From: Aquimonas sp044377145
Lineage (GTDB): Bacteria; Pseudomonadota; Gammaproteobacteria; Xanthomonadales; Xanthomonadaceae
Assembly (NCBI RefSeq): GCF_044377145.1
Contig: NZ_JBILJQ010000003.1
Location: 62,001-126,000 of the forward strand
Direction: 5' to 3'
DNA: 64,000 bases
Shown here: piece by piece, positions 26,680 through 34,311 of the stretch
Layout of the letters: each line of letters opens with the position of its first letter
Numbering within the stretch: the stretch's first letter is position 1
Made by a program: the position numbers and the translations under genes
The notes under the pieces: model-generated
The model's input: the letters and a program-made list of their open reading frames with translations, nothing else
What the model was told of the DNA's origin: nothing
Databases searched by the model: none

Positions 26680-27069
26680 CTATCCGCGCACGACCTGCCC
26701 CAGCTGCCAGCCGATCAACAGCGCGAGCGCGCCAACGATCAGGGTCAGGGCCAGATAGATCAGCGCCAACTCAGGTTTGTCCAGCTCCCGCCACAGCAGC
26801 AGGCAGTCGACCATGAGGGCCGAATAGGTGGTCAGCCCGCCGAGCAGGCCGGTCATCAGCAGCGGCCGCAGCCAGGGCGCTGCGTCGGGCTTCTGCAGAT
26901 ACACCAGCAGTACGCCGGCGGCGAAGCTGCCGATGATGTTGACGGCGAAGGTGCCCCACGGAAACCCGCTGCCCAGCTGGCGCAGCAGCCAGCTGCCGAG
27001 CAGAAATCGCGCGCCTGCGCCCAACGCGCCGCCGGCCATCACCAGCAGCAGGCTGTGCAGCGCGCTCAT
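26680..27069 (-). CDS. crcB: Fluoride channel CrcB/Fluc
   Basis: 129 residues with four membrane helices, typical of Fluc dual-topology dimers that export fluoride. Family motifs are GGALGAGARFLLGSWL, FPWGTFAVNIIGSFAAGVL and GLLGGLTTYSALMVDCLLLW, where GGLTTYS carries the central Na+ site and fluoride-lining residues. The start overlaps the rarA stop by four bases. No fluoride riboswitch precedes it; its expression is probably tied to the upstream operon. Confidence 0.95.
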   Translation of the reverse strand: MSALHSLLLVMAGGALGAGARFLLGSWLLRQLGSGFPWGTFAVNIIGSFAAGVLLVYLQKPDAAPWLRPLLMTGLLGGLTTYSALMVDCLLLWRELDKPELALIYLALTLIVGALALLIGWQLGQVVRG

Positions 27070-28406
27070 GCGCCCTCGCCGCGTTCGCCGCGTGCCTTGG
27101 AGCGGACTGCGCGCAGGGCATCAAGTTTGTCCTTGAGCTTGAGCTCCAGCCCACGTGCGACCGGCCGGTAGTACACCTGCTCGCCCATCGCATCGGGAAA
27201 GCCGGTCTGGTCGAGCGCGATGCCGCCTTCAAGATCGTGGTCGTACTGGTACTGCTCGCCGTAGCCAAGCGACTTCATCAGCTTGGTGGGCGCATTGCGC
27301 AGATGCAGAGGCACGTCCTGCGTGCCCGAACTGCTCACTTCCGCGCATGCAGACTTGTAGGCCACATAGCCGGCATTGCTCTTGGCGGTGCTTGCCATGT
27401 ACAGGGTGACCTGGGCCAGCGCGAGTTCGCCCTCGGGGCTGCCGAGACGCTCGAAGGTGTCCCAGGCCTCCAGGGCCATCTGCTGTGCGCGCGGATCGGC
27501 CAGGCCGATGTCCTCGATGCTCATTCGCAGCAGCCGGCGCGCCAGATAGGCCGGATCGCAGCCGCCGTCGAGCATCCGGCACAGCCAGTACAGCGCCGCA
27601 TCCGGATTCGAGCTGCGCACGCATTTGTGCAGGGCCGAGATCTGGTCGTAGAACTGTTCACCGCCCTTGTCGAAGCGGCGGGTGCGGTCGGCCAGCACCT
27701 GGGTCAGAGTGGTTTCGGTGATCTCACCGCCCTCGCCTTCGGCCAGTTCGGCGGCGATTTCCAGCAGGGTCAGCGCGCGCCGCACATCGCCGTCGGCCGC
27801 CTGCGCGATCAGGTCGAGGTTGGACTCATCAATCTGGATGCCACGCCCGCCCAGACCGCGTTCCACATCCAGCAGCGCGCGCTGCAGGGCGCGCTTCAGA
27901 TCCACCGGCGCCACCGGCTCCAGCACGTGCACGCGGCAGCGCGACAGCAGGGCCGAGTTCAACTCGAAACTGGGGTTCTCGGTCGTTGCGCCGACGAACA
28001 GAATGTAGCCGCGCTCGATGTGCGGCAGGAACGCATCCTGCTGGGTCTTGTTGAAGCGATGCACTTCGTCGACGAACAGCAGGGTGCGCTCGCCGGCGGT
28101 GAAACGCGCCTCGGCGGCGGCCAACACTTTGCGCACCTCGGGCAGGCCGCACAGCACCGCCGACATCGACTCGAAGCGCGCCTCGGCGTAATTCGCCAGC
28201 AGCAGGGCCAGCGTGGTCTTGCCACAGCCGGGTGGGCCCCACAGCACCATCGAATGCAGGCGGCCGCTCTGCACCGCACGACGAAACGCGCTGCCCTCGG
28301 CCAGCAGGCGGGTCTGGCCGACCACGTCCTCCAGGCTGGCCGGGCGCATGCGCTCGGCCAGGGGCTTCAGCGCATCAGGTTCAGCGAACAGGCCGGGCTG
28401 CGCCAT
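27066..28406 (-). CDS. rarA: Replication-associated recombination protein A (RarA/MgsA)
   Basis: 446 residues, an AAA+ clamp-loader relative that acts at stalled forks. Walker A is MVLWGPPGCGKTTLALLLA, Walker B LLFVDEVHRFNKTQQDAFLP, sensor 1 FVGATTENPSFELNSALLSR. The C-terminal tetramerisation part contains SALHKCVRSSNPDAALYWL, RMSIEDIGLADPRA and DVPLHLRNAPTKLMK. The ATG overlaps the symporter stop (TGATG) and the stop overlaps crcB by four bases, so the gene is deeply embedded in an operon. Confidence 0.97.
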   Translation of the reverse strand: MAQPGLFAEPDALKPLAERMRPASLEDVVGQTRLLAEGSAFRRAVQSGRLHSMVLWGPPGCGKTTLALLLANYAEARFESMSAVLCGLPEVRKVLAAAEARFTAGERTLLFVDEVHRFNKTQQDAFLPHIERGYILFVGATTENPSFELNSALLSRCRVHVLEPVAPVDLKRALQRALLDVERGLGGRGIQIDESNLDLIAQAADGDVRRALTLLEIAAELAEGEGGEITETTLTQVLADRTRRFDKGGEQFYDQISALHKCVRSSNPDAALYWLCRMLDGGCDPAYLARRLLRMSIEDIGLADPRAQQMALEAWDTFERLGSPEGELALAQVTLYMASTAKSNAGYVAYKSACAEVSSSGTQDVPLHLRNAPTKLMKSLGYGEQYQYDHDLEGGIALDQTGFPDAMGEQVYYRPVARGLELKLKDKLDALRAVRSKARGERGEGA

Positions 28407-29683
28407 CAGGCGACCTGTGCGGCGTCCGCCTCGGCGGGCGCGGTTGCGCGCTGGTACTGCTCAAGGTCCAGCAGGCCGGTCTGGCGCGCCACCAGCACCG
28501 GCACCAGCATCTGGCCGGTGACATTGGTCATGGTTCGCATCATGTCGATGATGCGGTCGATCGCGATGATGAAGGCGATGCCTTCCAGCGGCAGGCCCGC
28601 GGCGCTCATCACCAAGGTCACCATCACGATCGCGGTGCCCGGAACACCGGCGGTGCCGAAGCTGCCCAGCACCGAGGCCAGCAGGATGATGAAGTACTGC
28701 GAGGCCGACAGATCGATGCCGAAATACTGCGCGGTGAACAGGCAGGTGATGGCCGGGTAGATCGCGCCGCAACCGTCCATCTTGATGCTGGCGCCGAGCG
28801 GCACCGCGAACGCGGCATAGTCGCGATTGACGCCGAGATTGCCCGCCACCGAGCGCAGCGACGCCGGCAACGAGGCGAAGCTCGACGAGGTCGCAAACGC
28901 GATCTGCATCGCGCCGGCCGCGCCGCGGAAGAAGCGCAGCGGGTTCAGGCCATGCGCGAGCAGCAGGCCGCCGTAGACGAACACGATATGGACCGCGCAG
29001 GCCACGAACAATGCCAGCACATAGCTGCCCAATGGCAGCAGACGCTCGAAGCCGTAGGTGCCGACCAGGGCCGCAATCAGGCCAAAGGTGCCAATCGGTG
29101 TGACTTCAAGCACAAATCGCGTCACCTGGATCATGGTCTCGCTGGCTTCGCTCGCGAGTGTGCGCAGGCCTGCCGTCTTCTCGCCCAGCTTGACCAGGGC
29201 GAAGCCGATCAGCCCGGCGAAGAAGATCACCTGCAGGATCTTGCCCTCGGCCAGGGCCATGAAGGGATTGGCCGGCACCACATCGAGCAGCACCCGGATC
29301 GGGGTGGGAATCTCACGCGGCACGTAGTCAGCGGCCGGCGTCAGCGGCTCAAGCCCAGTGCCCGGCTGCAGGATCAGCGCCGTCGCCATTCCCACGCCTA
29401 CCGCCAGCGCGGCGGTGATCGCGAACCACAGAAAGGTTCGACCGCCCAGGGCCGCGATGCTGCTCTGCCCATGCAGACGCGCGATCGCCGCCACCACGGC
29501 GAAGAACACCAGCGGGGTGGCGATCATCTTGATCAGGGTGACGTAGAGGGTGCCCAGCGGCGCGAACCAGGTCGCCGCATCGGCCCCCAGCAGCCAGCCC
29601 GCCAAGGCACCGAGCACGAAGCCACCGGCTACGCGCTGCCAGAAGGGAATCGCCAGCCAGCGGCGGACAAGGTTCGCGAACAT
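28406..29683 (-). CDS. Dicarboxylate/amino acid:cation symporter (DAACS family)
   Basis: 425 residues with 8 helices plus two re-entrant hairpins. The serine-rich hairpin ATSSSFASLPASLRSV and the substrate region with PLGASIKMDGCGAIYPAITCLF and GTAGVPGTAIVMVTLVM mark the glutamate/dicarboxylate symporter family (GltP/DctA fold). The last helix carries IIAIDRIIDMMRTMTNVTGQ, the family's Na+ and substrate motif. The substrate (glutamate, aspartate, succinate, serine) is not determined by sequence alone. GGAG is 6 bases before the ATG, which is 15 bases after the HemJ-like gene. A second DAACS paralogue lies at 42.8-44.1 kb. Confidence 0.93.
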   Translation of the reverse strand: MFANLVRRWLAIPFWQRVAGGFVLGALAGWLLGADAATWFAPLGTLYVTLIKMIATPLVFFAVVAAIARLHGQSSIAALGGRTFLWFAITAALAVGVGMATALILQPGTGLEPLTPAADYVPREIPTPIRVLLDVVPANPFMALAEGKILQVIFFAGLIGFALVKLGEKTAGLRTLASEASETMIQVTRFVLEVTPIGTFGLIAALVGTYGFERLLPLGSYVLALFVACAVHIVFVYGGLLLAHGLNPLRFFRGAAGAMQIAFATSSSFASLPASLRSVAGNLGVNRDYAAFAVPLGASIKMDGCGAIYPAITCLFTAQYFGIDLSASQYFIILLASVLGSFGTAGVPGTAIVMVTLVMSAAGLPLEGIAFIIAIDRIIDMMRTMTNVTGQMLVPVLVARQTGLLDLEQYQRATAPAEADAAQVA

Positions 29684-29698
29684 GCAGGCTCCGGCGCC

Positions 29699-30148
29699 TC
29701 AGAAGGGCTTGGCAATCACCAGGAAGATCACGCCCAGGGCGAGCAGGACCGGCAACTCATTGAACCAGCGCAGCGCCTTCGAGCTCGGCAGGCCCTTGCC
29801 CGCCGCCGCGCCACGCAGCAGCCGTGCGCTGCCGAGAAAATAGAAGAACAACAGGCCGACCAGGCTCAGCTTGGCATGCATCCAGCCCTGACCCGAGGTC
29901 ACCGCCGGCCACCATTCGGGCTTGAACCGATAGCCCAGCCAAAGCGGCAGACCGAACACCAGCAAGAGACCGAACATCACGTGACCGAAGCGATACAGCC
30001 GTCGCCCCATCAACACCAGGCGTTCGCGCACCGCGGGCTGATCACCGACCTCAGCGAGGTTCACCAGAATACGCGGCAGATAGAACACCGACGCCATCCA
30101 CGCGATCACGAACAGCAGGTGCAGCGTCTTGGTCCAGACGTAGATCAC
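29699..30148 (-). CDS. CopD/HemJ-family membrane protein
   Basis: 149 residues from a GTG start, with four predicted helices. The N-terminus IYVWTKTLHLLFVIAWMASVFYLPRILV matches the HemJ/UPF0093 pattern, including the conserved His of the first helix; GWMHAKLSLVGLLFFYFL and ALRWFNELPVLLALGVIFLVIAKPF complete it. HemJ is the oxygen-independent protoporphyrinogen oxidase of many proteobacteria, binding haem b with two His. The usual second His in the VYHA position is replaced by ILVNLA here, so catalytic function is uncertain and a CopD-like role is possible. It is the first gene of an operon with a DAACS symporter, rarA and crcB. Confidence 0.75.
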   Translation of the reverse strand: MIYVWTKTLHLLFVIAWMASVFYLPRILVNLAEVGDQPAVRERLVLMGRRLYRFGHVMFGLLLVFGLPLWLGYRFKPEWWPAVTSGQGWMHAKLSLVGLLFFYFLGSARLLRGAAAGKGLPSSKALRWFNELPVLLALGVIFLVIAKPF

Positions 30149-30196
30149 GGGGCGGCCAGGGGTGGGAGTCAGGGGAGCAGGATGCCTGATGAAGTC

Positions 30197-30224
30197 GGGA
30201 ATGGGGAATTGGGAGTGGGGAATC
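30197..30224. repeat. Four degenerate heptamers GGGAATG/GGGAATT/GGGAGTG/GGGAATC
   Basis: Four 7-base units in tandem lie just upstream of the HemJ-like gene. They are in inverse orientation to two GATTCCC units at 30331-30344, so the pair could fold. The same heptamer family appears at 51911 and 58868. Confidence 0.7.
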
Positions 30225-30330
30225 GTCAGAAGCGCCGCACGATCAATCCTGTCGCCAGCGTTGTACGCCTGCGCGGAAGGGGCTGCACTCGGGCACCCAC
30301 GCCGAAAGTGCTGCGGGGCCAGCTTGAACG

Positions 30331-30344
30331 ATTCCCGATTCCCG
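30331..30344. repeat. Two tandem GATTCCC heptamers
   Basis: Two exact copies of GATTCCC, three bases beyond the stop of the pseudo-receiver gene. Their reverse complement GGGAATC matches units at 30197-30224. Confidence 0.7.
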
Positions 30345-30347
30345 GCT

Positions 30348-31550
30348 TCAGCGAAAGCGCTCCCGCAGCTGCGCATCCAGCAGGTTCACCGAGTCATACG
30401 CGTTGACCACATTGATGACCTCGGTCATGCCGACCTTGGCGACCTTGGCGATCTCGTGCAGGGGCAGGAACTCACGCAGCATGGCGCTGGAGACCCGGTA
30501 GGCCGTCGGGTAGTCGCGGGCCAGTTCGATGGGACGCTGCAGCTTGAACTTGCCACCCGGGTCGAGCTGGCTGGACAGCTTGCCCTCGGCGGTCAGGTAG
30601 CGGACCTGCCAGCGCAAGCGCAGCCACGGCTTGGCCGGAATCTTCGCGCGCACCTGCGCCAGCTCGGTGCTGGTCAGCGGCTTGAAGGCGCTGCGTGAGA
30701 TCTCCTGCAGGCAGTAGAGCTCGAGCGCAGGCAGGTCGACATCGGCGTGGTAGGCCTCGTTGACCGGGTCGAGCACCAGCGGCGGCAGCCCGCCCATTTC
30801 GATCCGCGAGGGCCCACCGAGAATCGGCTTGGTCAGATAGTCGAGCAGCGGAAAACTGCTGGTGTCTTCGAGTGCCGAGCGACGCAGGCGCGGGTCGATG
30901 TTGGGCGCGATCTCGACCTCGCGTGCGCCGATGCGCTCGGCGATCTCGTCCAGCCGCGCCTGGGTGCGCAGGGTCGGCGCTTCGGTGAACTCGACCGAGG
31001 TGTTGGCGCCAAGCCGATGCGGGATCAGCATCTCCGGCGTGTTGGCCATCGGGTCGCGCCGGAACAGGCCGTCGACATCGTGGGCGCCCTGCCCGCGCAC
31101 GATCTGTGCCGGCTTGACGTCGGGCAGACCGTCGTCGAACTGCTTGGCCAACGAATCGCCGAGATCGAGATCGAAGAAATTCTCACCCTGGCTGACCAGG
31201 TTTACGCTCGGCGCGGCGGCAGGCTTTTCAAGCGGCGGCGGGCACAGCAGGTTGACCATGCGCACCATCGCGTCGAGCTTTAGCGGCCGCCGCAAGGCCC
31301 AGTCAGCGCCGTCTTCAGTGCCGACATCGACCAAGGTGATGAAGGTGTGGCGAAGCTGCAGTGAGACTTCGCGCGCGGCGGCGCCCAACGGGGTTGCCGG
31401 GTCGAGCAGCAGCAGGTCTGGCCGTTCGGAGTCGGAAAACCGCCAGCGTGCGTTGAAGCGCGCCGCGCCCATGCGGAACAGCAGCCGCACCCGTGCGGAC
31501 TCTTCGTCGGTGGTGCCCACGACATCGATGACGCGTTCTGGCTGCTGCAT
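30348..31550 (-). CDS. Hypothetical protein with CheY-like pseudo-receiver N-terminus
   Basis: 400 residues with no family I can name. Residues 1-105 follow a receiver-like alternation: VIDVVGTTDEES, PDLLLLDPATPLG, FITLVDVGTEDG and RRPLKLDAMVRMVNLL, resembling beta-1, the phospho-Asp strand, and the Lys-Pro loop, but the order of acidic residues suggests a degenerate receiver. The middle (110-290) is polar with a DUF-like patch. The C-terminal about 110 residues (STELAQVRAKIPAKPW, WQVRYLTAEGKLSSQLDP, FLPLHEIAKVAKVGMTEVINVVNAYDSV) look like a small mixed domain that may bind a partner. It is divergent from the OGT gene with a 139-bp gap. GAGG lies 11 bases before the ATG. Confidence 0.7.
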   Translation of the reverse strand: MQQPERVIDVVGTTDEESARVRLLFRMGAARFNARWRFSDSERPDLLLLDPATPLGAAAREVSLQLRHTFITLVDVGTEDGADWALRRPLKLDAMVRMVNLLCPPPLEKPAAAPSVNLVSQGENFFDLDLGDSLAKQFDDGLPDVKPAQIVRGQGAHDVDGLFRRDPMANTPEMLIPHRLGANTSVEFTEAPTLRTQARLDEIAERIGAREVEIAPNIDPRLRRSALEDTSSFPLLDYLTKPILGGPSRIEMGGLPPLVLDPVNEAYHADVDLPALELYCLQEISRSAFKPLTSTELAQVRAKIPAKPWLRLRWQVRYLTAEGKLSSQLDPGGKFKLQRPIELARDYPTAYRVSSAMLREFLPLHEIAKVAKVGMTEVINVVNAYDSVNLLDAQLRERFR

Positions 31551-31677
31551 GCCCCGTTCAACCTCGCACTTCGCTGATGAACTCGCTCATGCCCGGCGTG
31601 CCGACATCGCCAGCCCCACGCGCGTTGAGCCCGGTGCCGCTGCTCGCTTGGGTGCGGGCGTCGGCGCCAGAGTTTTC

Positions 31678-31683
31678 TACAAT
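31678..31683 (+). promoter_or_regulatory. -10 element 6 bases before the OGT ATG (leaderless candidate)
   Basis: TACAAT, then GCCGCC, then ATG at 31690. The 6-base spacing equals that of ispB and DUF502. No Shine-Dalgarno fits. Confidence 0.5.
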
Positions 31684-31689
31684 GCCGCC

Positions 31690-33783
31690 ATGTCCGCTTC
31701 CCAGCCACCGACCGTCACCTCGCAGCTGGCGCTCGGCCAAGCCGCGCTGGCACGCCGTGAAGCCACCACCGCGCGACATTACGCCGAGGCTGCGCTGGCT
31801 GCTCGACCCGACTGGCCCGAGGCCCGTCTGCTACTGGCGAATTCGGCCTTGCTGGAGGACGACCTCGCGACCGCGATCACGGTCTTGCAGAGTCTATGCC
31901 AACAGCTCGGACATCCTCCGGCGCTGGTGCAAGCACTGGCCACGGCGCTGAACAATCGCGGCAGCCGACGCCAACGCAGCGGAGATATCAAGGACGCATT
32001 GGCTGATCTGGATCAGGCCGTTGCGCTGCAGCCGACGCATCCGTTCGCCCACTTCAACCGCGCGCTCTGCCTCGCCCAGTTGCAGCGCAGACCGCAAGCC
32101 GTCGATGCGATGCTCAAGCACCTGCAGCTGCAGCCGGGAGACCTGGAAGGACGCGCCCAGCTGACGCTATGGCAGCCGGAAGGTCTGGCACGCTCGCAGG
32201 CGCTGCAAGCGCTGCTTGAGCACCCGAACTCCGAAGCGCTGCCGAACGAGTTGCAGGTGCGCGCTGCGCTGGCCGCCGAACAGCCCGGACGCGCGGCACA
32301 GGCACTGCCCGGCTGCAGTGCCAACGAGCGCGCCGGGCTCGCTTGGCAAGTCGGCGAAGCGCTGCGCCAATGCAACCAGGGCGCCGCTGCGCGCAAAGCG
32401 TATGCAACAGCAGACGACGCCAACCCGAGCCTGCCCTGCGCAGCGCTCGCCGCAGCGCTGACGGCTGACGCCGTGGCCGGCACGCGCGCGGCCATTGCAG
32501 CGGATCGGCGGCGCGCGTACTCGGACCTCAGCACGCTGGAGTCGCGCTGGGCGGAACTCTGCGCGCGCAGCGAACGCAGCCTCGGGGCATTGAGCTGGAG
32601 CCACTTCCAGCTGGCCTACCAAGGCCAAGACGACACCGCTCTGCAGGCCCGCATCGGTGACCTCGCGGCGAGCGCGGCGGCGCAGTTGAGGCCTCATCTC
32701 GCCAAAGCACTACCGCCGCCGGCACATCCGCGTCGGGTACTGCTGGTCGGCAGTGTGTTCCGCGACTGCACAGCGGGCGCCTACTTCGGCGGCTGGATCG
32801 ACTGGCTGGCTGCCGCCGGGTTCGAGGTGGTGATCTACCAGCTCGGCCCCCGCCGCGATGCCGAAACCGCGCGCCTGGCCGCCTCGGCCGCGCGCCTGGA
32901 GTTCGTTGACGACGATCTTGATGCGATCGCTCTGCGCCTGCGCGAGGAGTCTGCCGGACTGATTCTCTACCCCGAGATCGGCATGGACGCGCGCATCCTG
33001 CCACTGGCCTCGCTGCGACTGGCGCGGCGCCAAGCGATGGCCTGGGGCCATCCGGTCAGCGCCGGGTTGTCGACCCTGGATGCTTGCTTCAGCTGCAGCG
33101 AGATGGAGCCCGCCGAGCCGCAGCGCCACTACCGCGAGCCACTGCGCCTGCTGCCGGGCCTGGGTGTCGATTACCGACGGCCCGCGGTGCCGGCGCCGGC
33201 GAGCCGCCGCGAGCTCGGTCTGCCCGAGTCGGTTCCCTTGCTGCTGGTGCCGCAGTCGCTGTTCAAGCTGCATCCCGACAACGATGCCGTCTACGCTGAA
33301 CTGCTGCAGGCCGCACCGGATGCGCGCCTCGTGTTGTTCGATGCCAACGATGCGCTGCGTGCGCCGCTGCAGCAGCGTTTCGTCCACGCGGGTATCGACC
33401 CCACCCGGCTGCTGTGGCTGCACGGCTGCAGCCGCGGGCGCTACCTGCAGATCAATGCCGCCTGCGACCTGATGCTCGACAGCCTGCATTTCTCCGGCGG
33501 CAATGCCAGCCTCGATGCACTGCAGGCCGGGCTGCCGGTGCTGAGCTGCGCCGGTGAGTTCATGCGCGGGCGGCAGACCGCGGCCATGCTGCGGCGGCTC
33601 GGGCTGTATGCCGAACTGTGCGTCGAGCGGCCTTCGGCACTCGCGGCGCGCGCGCGGAACCTGCTGCAATCAGACGCGCTACCGGCGCTGAGCGAGCGCA
33701 TCACGGCCAACCTGCATCGCCTGTTCGACAGCACCGAAGCACGCCACGCTTTTATCGCCCACATCGAAGAACTCTGCTCGTAA
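31690..33783 (+). CDS. TPR-containing OGT/SPINDLY-type (GT41) glycosyltransferase
   Basis: 697 residues. The N-terminal ~340 residues are helical TPR-like repeats (for example ALGQAALARREATTARHYAEAALAARPDWPEARLLLA split across units, and DIKDALADLDQAVALQPTHPFAHFNRAL). The C-terminal GT-B catalytic part starts at RRVLLVGSVFRD and has FKLHPDNDAVYAELLQAAPDARLVLFD, LWLHGCSRGRYLQINAACDLMLD and HFSGGNASLDALQAGLPVLS, the UDP-sugar site of GT41 enzymes. Family members O-glycosylate proteins at Ser/Thr in the cytosol. The acceptor is unknown; flagellin or a surface protein is possible. The GNAT and hutI genes follow on the same strand with little or no gap. Confidence 0.85.
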   Translation: MSASQPPTVTSQLALGQAALARREATTARHYAEAALAARPDWPEARLLLANSALLEDDLATAITVLQSLCQQLGHPPALVQALATALNNRGSRRQRSGDIKDALADLDQAVALQPTHPFAHFNRALCLAQLQRRPQAVDAMLKHLQLQPGDLEGRAQLTLWQPEGLARSQALQALLEHPNSEALPNELQVRAALAAEQPGRAAQALPGCSANERAGLAWQVGEALRQCNQGAAARKAYATADDANPSLPCAALAAALTADAVAGTRAAIAADRRRAYSDLSTLESRWAELCARSERSLGALSWSHFQLAYQGQDDTALQARIGDLAASAAAQLRPHLAKALPPPAHPRRVLLVGSVFRDCTAGAYFGGWIDWLAAAGFEVVIYQLGPRRDAETARLAASAARLEFVDDDLDAIALRLREESAGLILYPEIGMDARILPLASLRLARRQAMAWGHPVSAGLSTLDACFSCSEMEPAEPQRHYREPLRLLPGLGVDYRRPAVPAPASRRELGLPESVPLLLVPQSLFKLHPDNDAVYAELLQAAPDARLVLFDANDALRAPLQQRFVHAGIDPTRLLWLHGCSRGRYLQINAACDLMLDSLHFSGGNASLDALQAGLPVLSCAGEFMRGRQTAAMLRRLGLYAELCVERPSALAARARNLLQSDALPALSERITANLHRLFDSTEARHAFIAHIEELCS

Positions 33784-33792
33784 AGGACGCCC

Positions 33793-34311
33793 GTGACCAC
33801 CGCCGAAGCTGTCACCCTGCCCGCTGACTGTCGCATCCGCCCCATTGAACCCGGCGACGACGCCGCCGTCGCGGCGATCATCCGTGTCGTCATGCCGGAG
33901 TTCGGTGCCGACGGCCCGGGCTTCGCCATTCACGATGCCGAGGTCGCGGCGATGAGTGCGCACTACGCCGCGCCGGGCCACGTCTACTTTGTGATCGAGC
34001 GCGCCGGGCGGGTCATCGGCGGCGCCGGCATCGCACCGCTCAGCGGGGCGACCGATGGCATCTGTGAGCTGCGCAAGATGTATTTCCTGCCGGAAGCGCG
34101 CGGCATCGGCGCAGGTGCGGCGATGATGCAGATCTGCCTCGACAGCGCCCGCGCGCTCGGCTATCGCCAGTGCTACCTCGAAACCCTGACCGGCATGGAC
34201 GCCGCACAAAAGCTCTACGAGCGCAGCGGCTTCGCGCGGATTCCGCAGGCGATGGGCGCCACCGGCCACTTCGGCTGCAATCGCTTCTACCTGCGCGAAC
34301 TCGACGCGTGA
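33793..34311 (+). CDS. GNAT family N-acetyltransferase
   Basis: 172 residues from a GTG, 9 bases after the OGT stop. The fold shows RIRPIEPGDDAAVAAII at the N-terminus, VYFVIERAGRVIGGAGIAPL, the acetyl-CoA loop ELRKMYFLPEARGIGAGAAMMQI and YLETLTGMDAAQKLYERSGF. This resembles small-molecule or amino-acid acetyltransferases. The substrate is unknown. Its stop overlaps the hutI GTG start (GTGA), so the two proteins are made together. Confidence 0.9.
   Translation: MTTAEAVTLPADCRIRPIEPGDDAAVAAIIRVVMPEFGADGPGFAIHDAEVAAMSAHYAAPGHVYFVIERAGRVIGGAGIAPLSGATDGICELRKMYFLPEARGIGAGAAMMQICLDSARALGYRQCYLETLTGMDAAQKLYERSGFARIPQAMGATGHFGCNRFYLRELDA

Noticed and set aside
28232..30406. Long plus-strand open frame opposite rarA, the symporter and the HemJ-like gene
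   Set aside because: It covers three well-supported minus-strand genes, its translation is Arg/Gln/His-rich, and it has no ribosome site.
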